A stretch of 64,000 bases of DNA from positions 62,001 to 126,000 of the forward strand of contig NZ_JACWFG010000013.1 of assembly GCF_019749295.1 (NCBI RefSeq), given 5' to 3'. Position 1 is the stretch's first letter. Every line of letters begins with the position of its first letter. Source of the stretch: Neobacillus niacini. GTDB lineage: Bacteria > Bacillota > Bacilli > Bacillales > Cytobacillaceae. This document shows, one piece after another, positions 43,995 to 53,170 of the stretch. Position numbers and translations under genes: made by a program. Below the pieces are notes generated by a model. The model had not been told where the DNA came from and did not search any database. It was given only the letters and a program-made list of their open reading frames with translations.

Positions 43995-44855
43995 ATGGAA
44001 ATGAAATTTAAAGTTTATGATAATGCTCATAAATTTGAAAGAAAGATAGAACCGATTTTATCGGAAAAAGAAGATGTTTTTAGTCTTTTTTGGGGTGTGC
44101 TTCAAGGAATTAAAGCGGGTAATTATGAGAATCCATTTATGGCGACAATTGAGAAGGATGGAAGTGTATTAGCTCTATTCCAAATGACACCCCCACATCC
44201 GTTAAATCTAATTTTTGTCGATGAAATCCGTATAGAAGAAATAATGGATGTGTTTATAAATAAAATGGTCGAACTTGAAATTAACTTTAATTCAATCATA
44301 AGTTTGAAACCGTGGGCATTTAAAGTCGCGAAGAAATGGGAAATAAAAACTGGTAGAACGCATCAACTACTTATGGATCAGGGATTGTATCGATTAAATA
44401 AGGTAAATGAAACGCTTGAACATAGTCCAGGTACTTGGCGCAATGCAGAAGAAAGTGATTCTTCACTTATCGAGAAGTGGTTCAACTTATTTGAAAGTGA
44501 TACTGGATTGCCGATTTCGCCAATCGAACACGTGAAAAAACGTGTTGCCATGTTTCTAAAGGAACGGGAGGTTTTTCTTTGGGAGGATAAAGGAAAGATA
44601 GTATCTATGATGAAGAAGTCACGTCCGACAAAGAACGGTGTAACCGTTAGTTTTGTTTTTACACCAAAGGAAGAGCGTAAAAAGGGATATGCTCGGACAC
44701 TTGTTACGGCGGTTTCAAGAGAACTACTCAAAGACTTCGACTTTTGTGTTCTATACACAGATATGATGAATCCGACATCGAATAAGATTTATAGGGAAAT
44801 TGGCTATGAAAGGATTGCGGATTCTGTTCATCTTGGTTTTGATAAAAACGAATGA
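43995..44855 (+). CDS. GNAT-family N-acetyltransferase, two-domain type
   Basis: 286 residues. The C-terminal GNAT domain (about 150-286) has VSFVFTPKEERKKGYARTLVTAVS with the acetyl-CoA loop and MMNPTSNKIYREIGYERI; the N-terminal 140 residues resemble a degenerate GNAT fold. Start supported by AGGGAGGG. Substrate unknown. Confidence 0.8.
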   Translation: MEMKFKVYDNAHKFERKIEPILSEKEDVFSLFWGVLQGIKAGNYENPFMATIEKDGSVLALFQMTPPHPLNLIFVDEIRIEEIMDVFINKMVELEINFNSIISLKPWAFKVAKKWEIKTGRTHQLLMDQGLYRLNKVNETLEHSPGTWRNAEESDSSLIEKWFNLFESDTGLPISPIEHVKKRVAMFLKEREVFLWEDKGKIVSMMKKSRPTKNGVTVSFVFTPKEERKKGYARTLVTAVSRELLKDFDFCVLYTDMMNPTSNKIYREIGYERIADSVHLGFDKNE

Positions 44856-45005
44856 ATTTGTCTCCATAACGATTCATATTTAAAGGGATTGGAGAAATCA
44901 GTTATTTAGCAGTAATTTTAAGTCGGTTGCTATCTGTATTCTTGGTTCAATCATAAAAAAATGTCCTCAGTAAAATCCAAAATATGAATTTGATAAGGAA
45001 AATTT

Positions 45006-46133
45006 ATGAAAACGATGAACTCATCTGTTCCGAAAAGAAAATTAACACCAGACTTAGCACGAGGATTTATGTTGTTGTTTATTGCTTTGGCACATGCCAA
45101 TCAATTCATTTTTTCAAAGGAACGAGAAATTACTATTACTGACCAATTAACGGTATTTATGAGGCAGGTGCTAATTGACGGACGTGCCTTCCCATTATTT
45201 GCTATCCTTTTTGGATATGGACTCCATCAAGTATTGAAAGGCCAAGAAAGAAAAGGAACCAACTGGAAGGATACTAAAAAAATATTCAGACGCAGGGGAT
45301 TCTGGATGTTGGTAATTGGATTTTTCCATGCTACCCTATTTCTAGCGGATATTATTGGGGTGTATGGATTTATTGCACACCTGTTTGCAGGTTTATTTCT
45401 ACGGTTATCCAATCGAAATATGATCCTGTTAGCTTTGTTTTTTCTCATTTTGGTAGGAGTATTTGCACCAGACATGCCTAGAGGCTTTGATGTATTAAAT
45501 ATGGAAGTGACGAATTCGGCTAGTATTGCAGATCCCATTGAGGCAGGTAGGAATCGGATGTTTGAGTGGATGTTTTACACACCTGTACTAAGTTATCAGG
45601 TGATACCCGGCGTGTTAATTGGTATATTAATGGCACGTTTTCAGGTAATCGATCACCCTAGAAGTCACAAGAGATTACTCCTCATGGCTGCGATAATTGG
45701 ACTTTTCATTTCAACAGCTGGCGGGATCCCGATGGCGTTAATGTCGTCATTATTTTGGACAGATTACAATCATGTATGGGAGGTAACAGCAAAATCACTT
45801 CATACCATTACCGGTTACGCAGGTGGAATTGGATGGACCGCGCTGATTGGGTTGTTGGTCATTAAATTGGAAGGACAAAGTGGAAGCATTACAAAAGCAA
45901 TTGCAGCTCTTGGACAGCGTTCATTGAGTTTTTATCTCTTTCAGTCGGTTCTATTTGTTACTATTTTATCTCCTTATGCTGGGGGACTAGGCGGTCAAAT
46001 TGGCCAATTGGAGAGTGACCTGATCGCGGTGCTTGTTTGGGTTTCCACCGTATTACTTGCTAATTTTATGCAGAAAAGATCCATGAGAGGACCTTTTGAA
46101 ACCTTCTTAAGAAAGAAATCATCGATACAGTAA
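45006..46133 (+). CDS. DUF418 family membrane protein
   Basis: 375 residues, about nine TM helices. The opening LTPDLARGFMLLFIALAHAN is typical of the DUF418/acyltransferase-3-like superfamily; LGQRSLSFYLFQSVLF near residue 305 is the DUF418 signature. Proposed to be acyl-transfer or cell-envelope related, not demonstrated. AAGGA upstream of the ATG. Single-gene unit. Confidence 0.8.
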   Translation: MKTMNSSVPKRKLTPDLARGFMLLFIALAHANQFIFSKEREITITDQLTVFMRQVLIDGRAFPLFAILFGYGLHQVLKGQERKGTNWKDTKKIFRRRGFWMLVIGFFHATLFLADIIGVYGFIAHLFAGLFLRLSNRNMILLALFFLILVGVFAPDMPRGFDVLNMEVTNSASIADPIEAGRNRMFEWMFYTPVLSYQVIPGVLIGILMARFQVIDHPRSHKRLLLMAAIIGLFISTAGGIPMALMSSLFWTDYNHVWEVTAKSLHTITGYAGGIGWTALIGLLVIKLEGQSGSITKAIAALGQRSLSFYLFQSVLFVTILSPYAGGLGGQIGQLESDLIAVLVWVSTVLLANFMQKRSMRGPFETFLRKKSSIQ

Positions 46134-46197
46134 ATGAGATATTATGTAGGTTTAATGGTGAGAATTAATTGTTAATTAAGATTGGAGGCAAAAAATA

Positions 46198-46776
46198 ATG
46201 TCTAATGTGGGGAAGCAAAGAAAAATAATACTAGATTTAGCTGTTACGTTAGATGGTTTTATTGAAGGGAAAAACGGCGAAGTGGATTGGTGCATAATGG
46301 ACCCTGACATGAATTTTAATGATTTCTTGCATCAAATTGATACCATTTTATATGGGAGAAAGAGTTATGAGCTATGGGGAAAATACACTCCAGAAACAGA
46401 AGTGACGGAAACGGAGAAAGAATTATGGGAGTTGGTACATAGCAAGCAAAAATATGTGTTTTCGCGAACACAAAAGGGGAGTGACGATCCCGCCATATTT
46501 ATAAATGAACAGATACTCGAAGAGGTCAATACTTTAAAGAATCAGCCTGGTAAAGACATTTGGTTATATGGCGGAGCCAGTCTTATTACTACTTTTATAA
46601 AATTAGGGCTTGTGGATGAATTTAGACTATCTGTTCACCCCGTAGTGTTGGGGGAAGGGAAACCGTTGTTTATGGATGTACAAGAGAGAGTACAGTTGAA
46701 ATTGGTAAATACGAGAACCTTCTCCTCAGGCGTTGTCCAGCTAATCTATCATTTAAATAGGGAGAATATGAATTAA
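46198..46776 (+). CDS. Dihydrofolate reductase/RibD C-terminal family protein
   Basis: 192 residues. LDLAVTLDGFIEGKNGEVDW at the start, GRKSYELWG and IWLYGGASLITTFIKLGLVDEFRLSVHPVVLGEG are the recognised blocks of the RibD-C/DHFR-like fold with an NADPH pocket. These proteins are reductases of unknown substrate. AGATTGGAGGC is a clear ribosome site. Confidence 0.85.
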   Translation: MSNVGKQRKIILDLAVTLDGFIEGKNGEVDWCIMDPDMNFNDFLHQIDTILYGRKSYELWGKYTPETEVTETEKELWELVHSKQKYVFSRTQKGSDDPAIFINEQILEEVNTLKNQPGKDIWLYGGASLITTFIKLGLVDEFRLSVHPVVLGEGKPLFMDVQERVQLKLVNTRTFSSGVVQLIYHLNRENMN

Positions 46777-46829
46777 TTCTATTGGTTTGGTAGAGCAAAA
46801 CTATATTTTATATAAGGGGCTGGTGCTGC

Positions 46830-47276
46830 ATGGAAACCATCCAATCGTTGTTTCAGCATGTACATTGGGCAAATCAACGGATTCTTGAAACCTTACAAAA
46901 CAGTGAAGAACACAAGCAGGCGAATACTCTCTTCTCACATATCCTTCATGCGGAAAACGTTTGGTTTACTAGATTAATAGGAAAGGATAGTTCACATTTA
47001 CCAATCTGGGCAGAGGTTAGTTTAGAATCCTGTGTAGAGATGGTAAATAAAAATCATCAGAACTACTCTGAATTTCTTTCAAAATTATCTCATTCTAACC
47101 TGGATCGAGAACTTTCCTATAAAAATAGTGAGGGTACAAAGTTTCAAAATACCATAAGGGAAATCTTAACTCATGTTGCTCTTCACGGTCAGTACCATCG
47201 GGGACAAATTAATCTACTCCTAAGAATAGCAGACATTGAACCTATTAATGTTGACTTTATTACGTTCAAAAGGTGA
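46830..47276 (+). CDS. DinB/YfiT-family protein
   Basis: 148 residues, four-helix bundle. LFQHVHWANQRILETL starts helix 1; the metal-binding His are visible in SHILHAENVWFTRL and HVALHGQYHRGQINLL. DinB relatives include thiol S-transferases. Two degenerate pieces of the same gene family lie at 48942-49115 and 51716-51795, so this gene or a relative was duplicated and lost. Confidence 0.85.
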   Translation: METIQSLFQHVHWANQRILETLQNSEEHKQANTLFSHILHAENVWFTRLIGKDSSHLPIWAEVSLESCVEMVNKNHQNYSEFLSKLSHSNLDRELSYKNSEGTKFQNTIREILTHVALHGQYHRGQINLLLRIADIEPINVDFITFKR

Positions 47277-47431
47277 TTGGTAGATTTAACTGTCACAAAA
47301 AATAATAATCACTCTCTGTACCCGAACCATATTGCATCCATAGGATAATTATTTTTTCCTTAGGAAGGAAAACTAATTCTTAATAGAGAACGTATTATCG
47401 TGTGATAATTTATGTTAAGGGAGAGAGAGTT

Positions 47432-48175
47432 ATGAAAATTGGAAAAAGGTTAATAAGTGCATTGATTATTAGTTCACTCTTCGTTTCAATCCCATTTACC
47501 GCATCAGCAAAGAATATCAAAAAGGAACAGTTTGATTATGTCGCACTAGGTGATTCACTCGCTGCGGGACGAACACCATATGGAGTGGATCAGGATGGTT
47601 ATGTTGACTTGCTAGCCAGCCGTTTTGAGCAATCTCAATACAATGTTGAACTCGATAATTACGGGATATCAGGTTATAGGACGACACATATCATGAATGA
47701 GTTATTCAATCCCTCTAATCCGAAGTATACTAGCTTTCGAGAATCTATTTCTAATGCGGAGCTCATTACCATCGATATTGGAGCGAATGATTTACTAGCC
47801 AATTTAGGCGATATACAAAAGAATCCATCAAAGGCACAACCAGTATTAGAAGGGATCGGTAAAAACCTTTTTTCCATCTTAAGTGAAATTGATATAATCA
47901 ATCCCGATACTAAAGTATATGTAATGGGCTACTATAATCCATTCCCTCATTCGCCAGAACAACAACAAGCTGCACTTATGCCGTTATTAGATGCTTTTAA
48001 TCAAACAATTCAAAGTGTAGCTAGTATGAACGGTGATATCTTCGTACCAACGGCTAAAGTGATTGAAAAGCATGAGAAGGAATACCTTCCAAATCCGGCT
48101 GACATCCACTTAGACATAGAAGGTTATCAAGTCGTTGCGAAAGAGTTCTGGAAAGCGATTCAAAAAAACAAGTAA
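47432..48175 (+). CDS. Secreted SGNH/GDSL hydrolase
   Basis: 247 residues. A signal peptide (about 1-26, ending ASA) precedes a GDSL lipase/esterase domain with all four blocks: GDSLAAG (nucleophile Ser42), NYGISG, IGANDLLA and DIHLDIEG with the catalytic Asp and His. ATG 47432 is used because AGGGAGAG precedes it; a GTG at 47402 is in frame but without a ribosome site. Secreted hydrolase acting on wall or lipid esters. Confidence 0.9.
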   Translation: MKIGKRLISALIISSLFVSIPFTASAKNIKKEQFDYVALGDSLAAGRTPYGVDQDGYVDLLASRFEQSQYNVELDNYGISGYRTTHIMNELFNPSNPKYTSFRESISNAELITIDIGANDLLANLGDIQKNPSKAQPVLEGIGKNLFSILSEIDIINPDTKVYVMGYYNPFPHSPEQQQAALMPLLDAFNQTIQSVASMNGDIFVPTAKVIEKHEKEYLPNPADIHLDIEGYQVVAKEFWKAIQKNK

Positions 48176-48198
48176 ATATCGATTTTTGTGCCAGATAT

Positions 48199-48245
48199 AA
48201 AACGCTAGGATGATCCAATGTCTTGGATAATTCTAGCGTTTTTGT
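48199..48245 (+). terminator. Terminator of the SGNH hydrolase gene
   Basis: AAAACGCTAG/CTAGCGTTTT outer stem with inner ATCCA/TGGAT, followed by TTTTT. Confidence 0.85.
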
Positions 48246-48349
48246 ATTGTTTTTTTTAGTTCTATGAAAATTGAAATAACTTGGTTTCAGGCGATAGGTT
48301 TTATGATATTCTATAGAGGTAAATACGGCCAAATAGGAGAGAAAAAAAA

Positions 48350-48916
48350 TTGTCTAAAGAGATATTATCCAAACAAACCGCAGGAGTTATAAGCGCTGTC
48401 ATTAACCAGCCGCATTGGAAAAAGGATGAGCTATCACAAAAAATGATCCAAGCATTAAAAGAGATTAAACAAGCTGGGGATTCGCAAGAAGCTTATTTAG
48501 AGACGTTGCTTAGAAACGTGACCTTTTTGTATGAAAATACGAATCGTGCAAAAGCTTTTTTAAAGCACTGTATTAATGAAGAAAAGCTTTTTCCCCAAGA
48601 AACTTTTCATAAGATCATGTTGGACGTTCCTAGGCAAGTGAACGAGTCTAATTTCTTAGCTGAAAATATGCCTCGTTTTAAGGACGTGGTATACAAAGGT
48701 TCCACTATGGAAGAACAAGCAGCTCATTCTGAAATGGTATATTGTCACACCAGACTAGTTAACGACCTGTTAATTGATTTTATAGGCACTTTCCTTCATC
48801 CAAATAACAAAGAGTTTATGATTCACTTTTTGGAATATGCTTCCGATGTAGTAGCAGATACCGTCATGCACCATTGCCAAAATTTTTCGAACCTAATGCT
48901 AAAAGAAATAAGATAG
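48350..48916 (+). CDS. Hypothetical helical protein
   Basis: 188 residues, TTG start at 48350 with AGGAGAG upstream. Predicted all-helical, with repeated His and Cys residues in HSEMVYCHTRLVND and VADTVMHHCQNF that might hold metal. I do not recognise the family. Followed by a hairpin at 49002-49027 that overlaps the DinB remnant. Confidence 0.6.
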   Translation: MSKEILSKQTAGVISAVINQPHWKKDELSQKMIQALKEIKQAGDSQEAYLETLLRNVTFLYENTNRAKAFLKHCINEEKLFPQETFHKIMLDVPRQVNESNFLAENMPRFKDVVYKGSTMEEQAAHSEMVYCHTRLVNDLLIDFIGTFLHPNNKEFMIHFLEYASDVVADTVMHHCQNFSNLMLKEIR

Positions 48917-48941
48917 AATATCAGTAAACTAATTTTAGAAG

Positions 48942-49115
48942 GCGAATAATATTTTCTCCTATATCCTACATTCAGAAAATGTTTGGTTTACTAGATTTGA
49001 AAAAGAACTCAAAGGAGTTCTTTTTTTCTTTAGCTGAATAACAAGTAGATTTATTAGCTAACGAAATAGGAGGATATGAAGAAGGATTATATAATACTGT
49101 AAGGGAATTAATTAA
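48942..49115 (+). pseudogene. DinB gene fossil 1
   Basis: 48942-48997 reads like 46920-46975 of the intact DinB gene at DNA level (GCGAATA, TTCTC, TATATCCT, CATTCAGAAAATGTTTGGTTTACTAGATT). Further homology appears at about 49085-49112 (ATAATACTGTAAGGGAATTAATTAA versus AAAATACCATAAGGGAAATCTTAAC). A small hairpin terminator GAACTC-AAAG-GAGTTC with a T run (49005-49027) sits between the pieces. Confidence 0.7.
49002..49027 (+). terminator. Short terminator inside the DinB fossil
   Basis: GAACTC (49005-49010), AAAG, GAGTTC (49015-49020), then a run of seven T. Confidence 0.7.
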
Positions 49116-49153
49116 ATAGGAACTTTTTTTAATAAAATAAAGTTGGGTGAGTT

Positions 49154-49801
49154 ATGGAGTTAATTGATAGAGTTAAGGGGTTTATTGATAACCAATACAG
49201 AAAACCTAAAGGACTAATTGGAACCTATATCGGTGAAAAGATGGTACGGCAGCATAAACCTGAAACATTATGGACTATTGAATTATTAAATATCCAACAG
49301 AGTGAAAGTGTTTTAGAACTTGGATGTGGTGCTGGTTACGCAATGAAACTTATCCTAAAACAAAATATTGTAGGTAAAGTAGTAGGCTTGGACCTTTCTC
49401 CAACTGTGATTCGGTCAGCTATGATTAGAAATAAAAAGGCATTGAATAATGAAAAGGCAGAATTGGTACAAGCTAATGTAAAGAGTTTGCCTTTCGAAGA
49501 CGCACAATTTGACAAAATATTTAGCATTCATACTATTTATTTTTGGGATGAAATATCTGCCACAGTATCGGAAATATTTAGGGTGTTAAAGCCTGGCGGT
49601 GTCTTTATACTTACCTTTTGTGATGGTGAAAACGGTGAAATATGGGACGAAATAAGTAGACTGATAGACGAACAATTCATTCCTATTATGAAGAACAAAG
49701 GTTTTTTTGATGTAGCGTTAGTAAAAGGTCCAAATTCAAGACAATTTCATACAGTTGCGGTTTCTGGAATAAAGAAACGTAAACCAGCTATCCAAAATTA
49801 G
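49154..49801 (+). CDS. Class I SAM-dependent methyltransferase
   Basis: 215 residues. Motif I is LELGCGAGYAMKLIL, motif II region VVGLDLSPTVIRSA, and FDKIFSIHTIYFWDE corresponds to motif IV, with VLKPGGVFILTF as motif V/VI, all in the order of ubiE/methyltransferase 11 proteins. TTGGGTGAG is the ribosome site. The methyl acceptor is not readable. An NTF2-like gene follows 17 bases later. Confidence 0.85.
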   Translation: MELIDRVKGFIDNQYRKPKGLIGTYIGEKMVRQHKPETLWTIELLNIQQSESVLELGCGAGYAMKLILKQNIVGKVVGLDLSPTVIRSAMIRNKKALNNEKAELVQANVKSLPFEDAQFDKIFSIHTIYFWDEISATVSEIFRVLKPGGVFILTFCDGENGEIWDEISRLIDEQFIPIMKNKGFFDVALVKGPNSRQFHTVAVSGIKKRKPAIQN

Positions 49802-49818
49802 TAAAGGAGATGAACATA

Positions 49819-50259
49819 ATGACTGAGGTATTTTTAACAGTTCAAGATGTTCTTAACAATTACAAAACAGCCATTTACGAAAAAGATGTTGAAAAATTCT
49901 TATCCATGTATGCATCCGACATGCAAATTTATGATTGCTGGGGGAACTGGGAGATCAAAGGTATTTCTTCATGGAAGGAAAATGTGGCAGAGTGGTTTAA
50001 TGGCTTGAGTGAGGATGGAGTTTTACTTAAAGTTGATTTTGATGATGTAGAAGTTGAAGAAAATTCAACTCTCGCATTTGTTCATTGTGCTGTAACATTT
50101 GCTGCTCACCAAGAAGAATCAGGTGAGAAACTTCGTCAAATGACTAATCGGTTCACATATGGTTTGAAAATAGTGAATGAATCTTGGGTCATAACTCATG
50201 AACATTCATCATTGCCTATAAATATGGAAACTGGTAAAGGAATATTTAACTTAAAGTAA
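49819..50259 (+). CDS. NTF2-like/SnoaL-type protein
   Basis: 146 residues. VFLTVQDVLNNYKTAIYEKDVEKFLSMYASDMQIYD, then WSGLxxDGV-like middle and a C-terminal half-barrel ending NESWVITHEHSS, as in the DUF4440/SnoaL-like group that adopts a nuclear-transport-factor fold. ATG 49819 has AAAGGAG 9 bases upstream; the ATG at 49810 lies too close. Function unknown. Confidence 0.75.
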   Translation: MTEVFLTVQDVLNNYKTAIYEKDVEKFLSMYASDMQIYDCWGNWEIKGISSWKENVAEWFNGLSEDGVLLKVDFDDVEVEENSTLAFVHCAVTFAAHQEESGEKLRQMTNRFTYGLKIVNESWVITHEHSSLPINMETGKGIFNLK

Positions 50260-50283
50260 AGTATAAACTCTCTATGTTGGTAA

Positions 50284-50415
50284 AAAAAGATTGCAGCTCC
50301 AATTCTATTTTTCACTAAAGCTAAAGGGAGCAGTAGTGAAATAGCAGCGGAGTATGGGTGCCTTTTGCCAACGATTTCTAAGATATACGAAACTGTCCAG
50401 CCAATGGTAAGGTAA
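50284..50415 (+). pseudogene. Small HTH-protein remnant
   Basis: 44 codons open between TAA 50281-50283 and TAA 50413-50415, without a start codon or ribosome site, encode KAKGSSSEIAAEYGC and PTISKIYETV, which look like a short helix-turn-helix typical of phage or transposase-associated repeats. Probably a gene fragment. It ends inside the hairpin AACTGTCCAG (50391-50400) with CTGGACAGTT (50425-50434). Confidence 0.35.
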
Positions 50416-50475
50416 AGTGCCATTCTGGACAGTTCCTACGTATTCTTGATTGCTTGTTTAGATAATGTTAATTGG

Positions 50476-51582
50476 TTACAAATTGTTAATAAAATCAAGG
50501 GCTTCTTCCAACTTTGCTTCTAATACCATATTCTTCAACGTTATAGATTCAATGAGATTAGTAGTGTTCTCGTTTGCTTGTATTAGGTCATTAATTACAT
50601 CCGTAGAAAGGTTTGAAATATTACTTATTGTTGAGAGTAAACTTAACGAAACTAGGGCGATAAGATTTCCTAATCCTTCTTCTTCAACTGCGATTGAATT
50701 GACAATATTACTCAGGCTATTTTCAATTTGTTCAATTTGAATTTCATTTAATTCAACCTGTCTGAATAAGGAAAGCACATCTTCTAGTTTAGCTTCTAAT
50801 ATCATATTTTTTTGTACGATGGTATCAACAATACTGCCTACACTATTATTTATTTCCAATCTTTGTTCTGTTGTAGGTCCAAAATTCCCAGCTCGATCTA
50901 TTTTTTGAGCTTCACTCTCAATAAGTGCACCTAAGCTGGTTTCTTCATTACTAATAGCATTAATTAATAATATTAAGTTGTTGATCACATTTTGAATGGT
51001 AATAGGTAAAACTACATTTTCTGAAATTAGAAACTCTATAAACTGTATGACATTACGAAGTTTGCGTTGTAATATAAAGTTCTTCTGTACTATAATTTTC
51101 ATCAGAGCTCTTACACTTTGATCAAGCTCAACTAATTCTTCAACTGTAGTGGCAATAGGGATAGCCGTATTAATTTTATCGGCCTCTGCTTGTATTAATT
51201 CAGCTAATGCATTCTCTTCATTGAAAATACTTCCAATCACATTCGCAAACTCTATGAGTAATTGTTGGACTGAGAATGTAGCGATATCCTGTTCTCGTAA
51301 TGTATTAAGTACATCACGAAGCTTTCTTTCCAAGATTGTATTCTTTAGTAAAACGGTTTTCATTGTTCTTGTTACGGAACGGTTGATTCTTATTAAATCA
51401 GCAATTGTTACTCCTTCAACCCCAATGGCTGCTTGAATTTTGTTTGCCTCTGCCAAAATTAAAATTCTTAAACCAATTTCTTCAGTTGCAATTGATCCAA
51501 TAACGTTGAGAAGATTTGCACTTTGAACCTGATTGATTTGTAGATTCTCCTCATTTTCAAGTTCGTTTCGTTCGTTTTCCAT
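50476..51582 (-). CDS. Four-repeat helical protein of the spore-associated Bacillus/Clostridium type
   Basis: 368 residues containing four diverged repeats of about 85-90 residues. Each has (V/I)I(G/N)SI(A/F)(T/N)EE..L..LI.AEA.KI followed by a loop and a helix ending in (T/K)(I/V)(V/L)(Q/L)KN.ILE.KL..VL. Long helices with heptad-like pattern suggest a rod or coiled coil. The repeat unit recurs in Bacillus and Clostridium proteins that I recall being linked to spore surface or collagen-like genes, but this is not proven. ATG 51582 is preceded by AAAGGGGGTGA; an in-frame codon further upstream lacks a ribosome site. Confidence 0.6.
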   Translation of the reverse strand: MENERNELENEENLQINQVQSANLLNVIGSIATEEIGLRILILAEANKIQAAIGVEGVTIADLIRINRSVTRTMKTVLLKNTILERKLRDVLNTLREQDIATFSVQQLLIEFANVIGSIFNEENALAELIQAEADKINTAIPIATTVEELVELDQSVRALMKIIVQKNFILQRKLRNVIQFIEFLISENVVLPITIQNVINNLILLINAISNEETSLGALIESEAQKIDRAGNFGPTTEQRLEINNSVGSIVDTIVQKNMILEAKLEDVLSLFRQVELNEIQIEQIENSLSNIVNSIAVEEEGLGNLIALVSLSLLSTISNISNLSTDVINDLIQANENTTNLIESITLKNMVLEAKLEEALDFINNL

Positions 51583-51715
51583 AGAATCACCCCCTTTGAT
51601 ATATAGAATACTCAATCATTAATGATATCGAAACGGCGCTTGTCTTATCGGATTAATACATTAATAAAGAACTGACCTAAATCTAGGAGTTTCCTATAAA
51701 ATAGTAAAGGGACAG

Positions 51716-51795
51716 AGATTCATAATACAATAAGGGAAATACTCACTCTTGTTGCCTACATGGTAAATACCATCGAGGACAAAGTAATAAACTTG
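51716..51795 (+). pseudogene. DinB gene fossil 2
   Basis: The stretch 51716-51795 aligns with the 3' part of the DinB gene (47145-47215): CATAATACAATAAGGGAAAT, CTTGTTGC, and AAATACCATCGAGGACAAA correspond to AAAATACCATAAGGGAAAT and CAGTACCATCGGGGACAAA. The reading frame is broken. Together with fossil 1 it could be two parts of one lost copy, separated by the genes at 49154-51582. Confidence 0.65.
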
Positions 51796-51878
51796 TAAGT
51801 AAGTATACTTGGAAACTTTTAATGTGACTTATAACGTTTATAAGATAATGTGTTGTATTGGCATTAAAAATGGCACAT

Positions 51879-51906
51879 AAAAAGGGCATCAGTTCAAACT
51901 GATGCC
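51879..51906 (-). terminator. Terminator of the three-TM gene
   Basis: GGCATCAGTT/AACTGATGCC-type stem (51884-51906); on the minus strand it is followed by CTTTTTATG. Confidence 0.75.
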
Positions 51907-51924
51907 TCTTAAACGTTACAGGTT

Positions 51925-52269
51925 TTATTTTTGTATTGCTTCTACATTCGATGTTTTGGTATATGAAAATTTAATTAGACCTAGGATTAAGAATAACATA
52001 CTGATTGCCCAAAGAACTCCTGAAATACCAAGACGGAAAGATATTTCTTCGGATGCCATTGGATGACTTACATCGAAAGTGATGGCTTTGATGGCTTGGC
52101 TAGCGGCCAAACTGAAAAATAGTAAAAACCCAATAATAAAAGTATAGGCCAACCGAAATGGTTTTCGTTTTTTCGAAAATAACAATAGTAGAACAACTAT
52201 AAACGTAAAACCTATTATGCTGGACAAACCACCTATTAACAGCCCCATTGTTTCCTGCTCCATCGGCAT
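51925..52269 (-). CDS. Three-TM hypothetical membrane protein
   Basis: 114 residues, about three TM helices (8-30, 38-60 and 82-104) with a short basic loop KKRKPFRL after the first. Start ATG 52269 with GGGGGTG upstream. Not recognised. Confidence 0.6.
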   Translation of the reverse strand: MPMEQETMGLLIGGLSSIIGFTFIVVLLLLFSKKRKPFRLAYTFIIGFLLFFSLAASQAIKAITFDVSHPMASEEISFRLGISGVLWAISMLFLILGLIKFSYTKTSNVEAIQK

Positions 52270-52425
52270 TCTATTACACCCCCAAAATACTATTATTGTT
52301 TATTTTAACATTAAATTCCAACACAATAAAAGTTTGTCATATGAATATAGGAATTTAATGATAGAATGAAGAAATGCTAGTTGAAATTATTTGAGATAGA
52401 GAAATGGAGGGGAGTTAAACCTAAA

Positions 52426-52644
52426 ATGGATCATAAAAAAGAGGTTTTCTCATTTGGTGCTAATAAAAAGTGGCTTGCCATTCCAGCAGCTACTCGCAAG
52501 GAACTTGAACATAATGTTTGGTGTAGTCATTGTAGTGATGTTGTACAAATTGTAGACTTTGTCGTTAAGGATTCACCTCCAGAGATAGCGTTGGAAGGTA
52601 AATGTGGAAAATGCGGCAAGAAAGTGGCAAGATTTATTGATTAG
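52426..52644 (+). CDS. Small zinc-ribbon protein
   Basis: 72 residues. Two Cys pairs, WCSHC and KCGKC, flank a beta-rich middle and form a zinc ribbon. ATG 52426 is chosen; GGAGGGG is about 12 bases upstream, longer than usual, and an in-frame codon at 52381 without a ribosome site would make the protein 15 residues longer. The role (nucleic acid binding or a protein subunit) is open. Confidence 0.55.
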   Translation: MDHKKEVFSFGANKKWLAIPAATRKELEHNVWCSHCSDVVQIVDFVVKDSPPEIALEGKCGKCGKKVARFID

Positions 52645-52680
52645 ACTCTATTAAACCTTAATGCTAATATTAACTAAAAA

Positions 52681-52716
52681 GAATGGAAATCCATCTAATC
52701 AAAAGGGTTTCCATTC
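52681..52716. terminator. Terminator between convergent genes
   Basis: GAATGGAAATCC (52681-52692) pairs with GGGTTTCCATTC (52705-52716). Confidence 0.6.
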
Positions 52717-52744
52717 TCTCCGATAAAAACCGTAATCAAAAGAA

Positions 52745-53170
52745 TTATTTTCTTCTCAACTCACTTAGTGCTTCTTTAATTTCATCATCAAATTTAACTT
52801 CCATACTCATGTCATGTTCATACACATAGAAGATTAATACATTTTCAACTTCATAAACATTATAAGAAACAATATCCATTGTCGCTGTTCTACCATGGAA
52901 GTCTTCTAAGCCCTTTTTTCGTTCTTCCACTGAATTATAGATATACACCGATAACAACTTTCCATCTAATTCATAAGAAGAAGGTTTGACTCCATTAAGT
53001 TTCATTCCAAAGATGTTTTCATTACTTAATTCTTTATTTTCTTTAATGACCAATTGCTGTTTTTCAACAGAAGATATAACTTCATCCAGCGTGATCCTAT
53101 CGGGATTTATTGATTTGCAGGATGTCAGCAAGAAAACAATTGATATAAGAATTAGAGGTACTTTATTCAT
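52745..53170 (-). CDS. Hypothetical lipoprotein
   Basis: 141 residues. Signal peptide with lipobox LLTSC gives the lipid-modified Cys at about residue 18, followed by a mature domain of mixed alpha/beta composition. No recognised domain. AGGAGG lies before the start. Exported and membrane anchored; function unknown. Confidence 0.65.
   Translation of the reverse strand: MNKVPLILISIVFLLTSCKSINPDRITLDEVISSVEKQQLVIKENKELSNENIFGMKLNGVKPSSYELDGKLLSVYIYNSVEERKKGLEDFHGRTATMDIVSYNVYEVENVLIFYVYEHDMSMEVKFDDEIKEALSELRRK

Noticed and set aside
50465-51436. Plus-strand frames opposite the four-repeat protein
   Set aside because: The minus-strand frame has repeats and a strong ribosome site; the plus frames are complements of these repeats.
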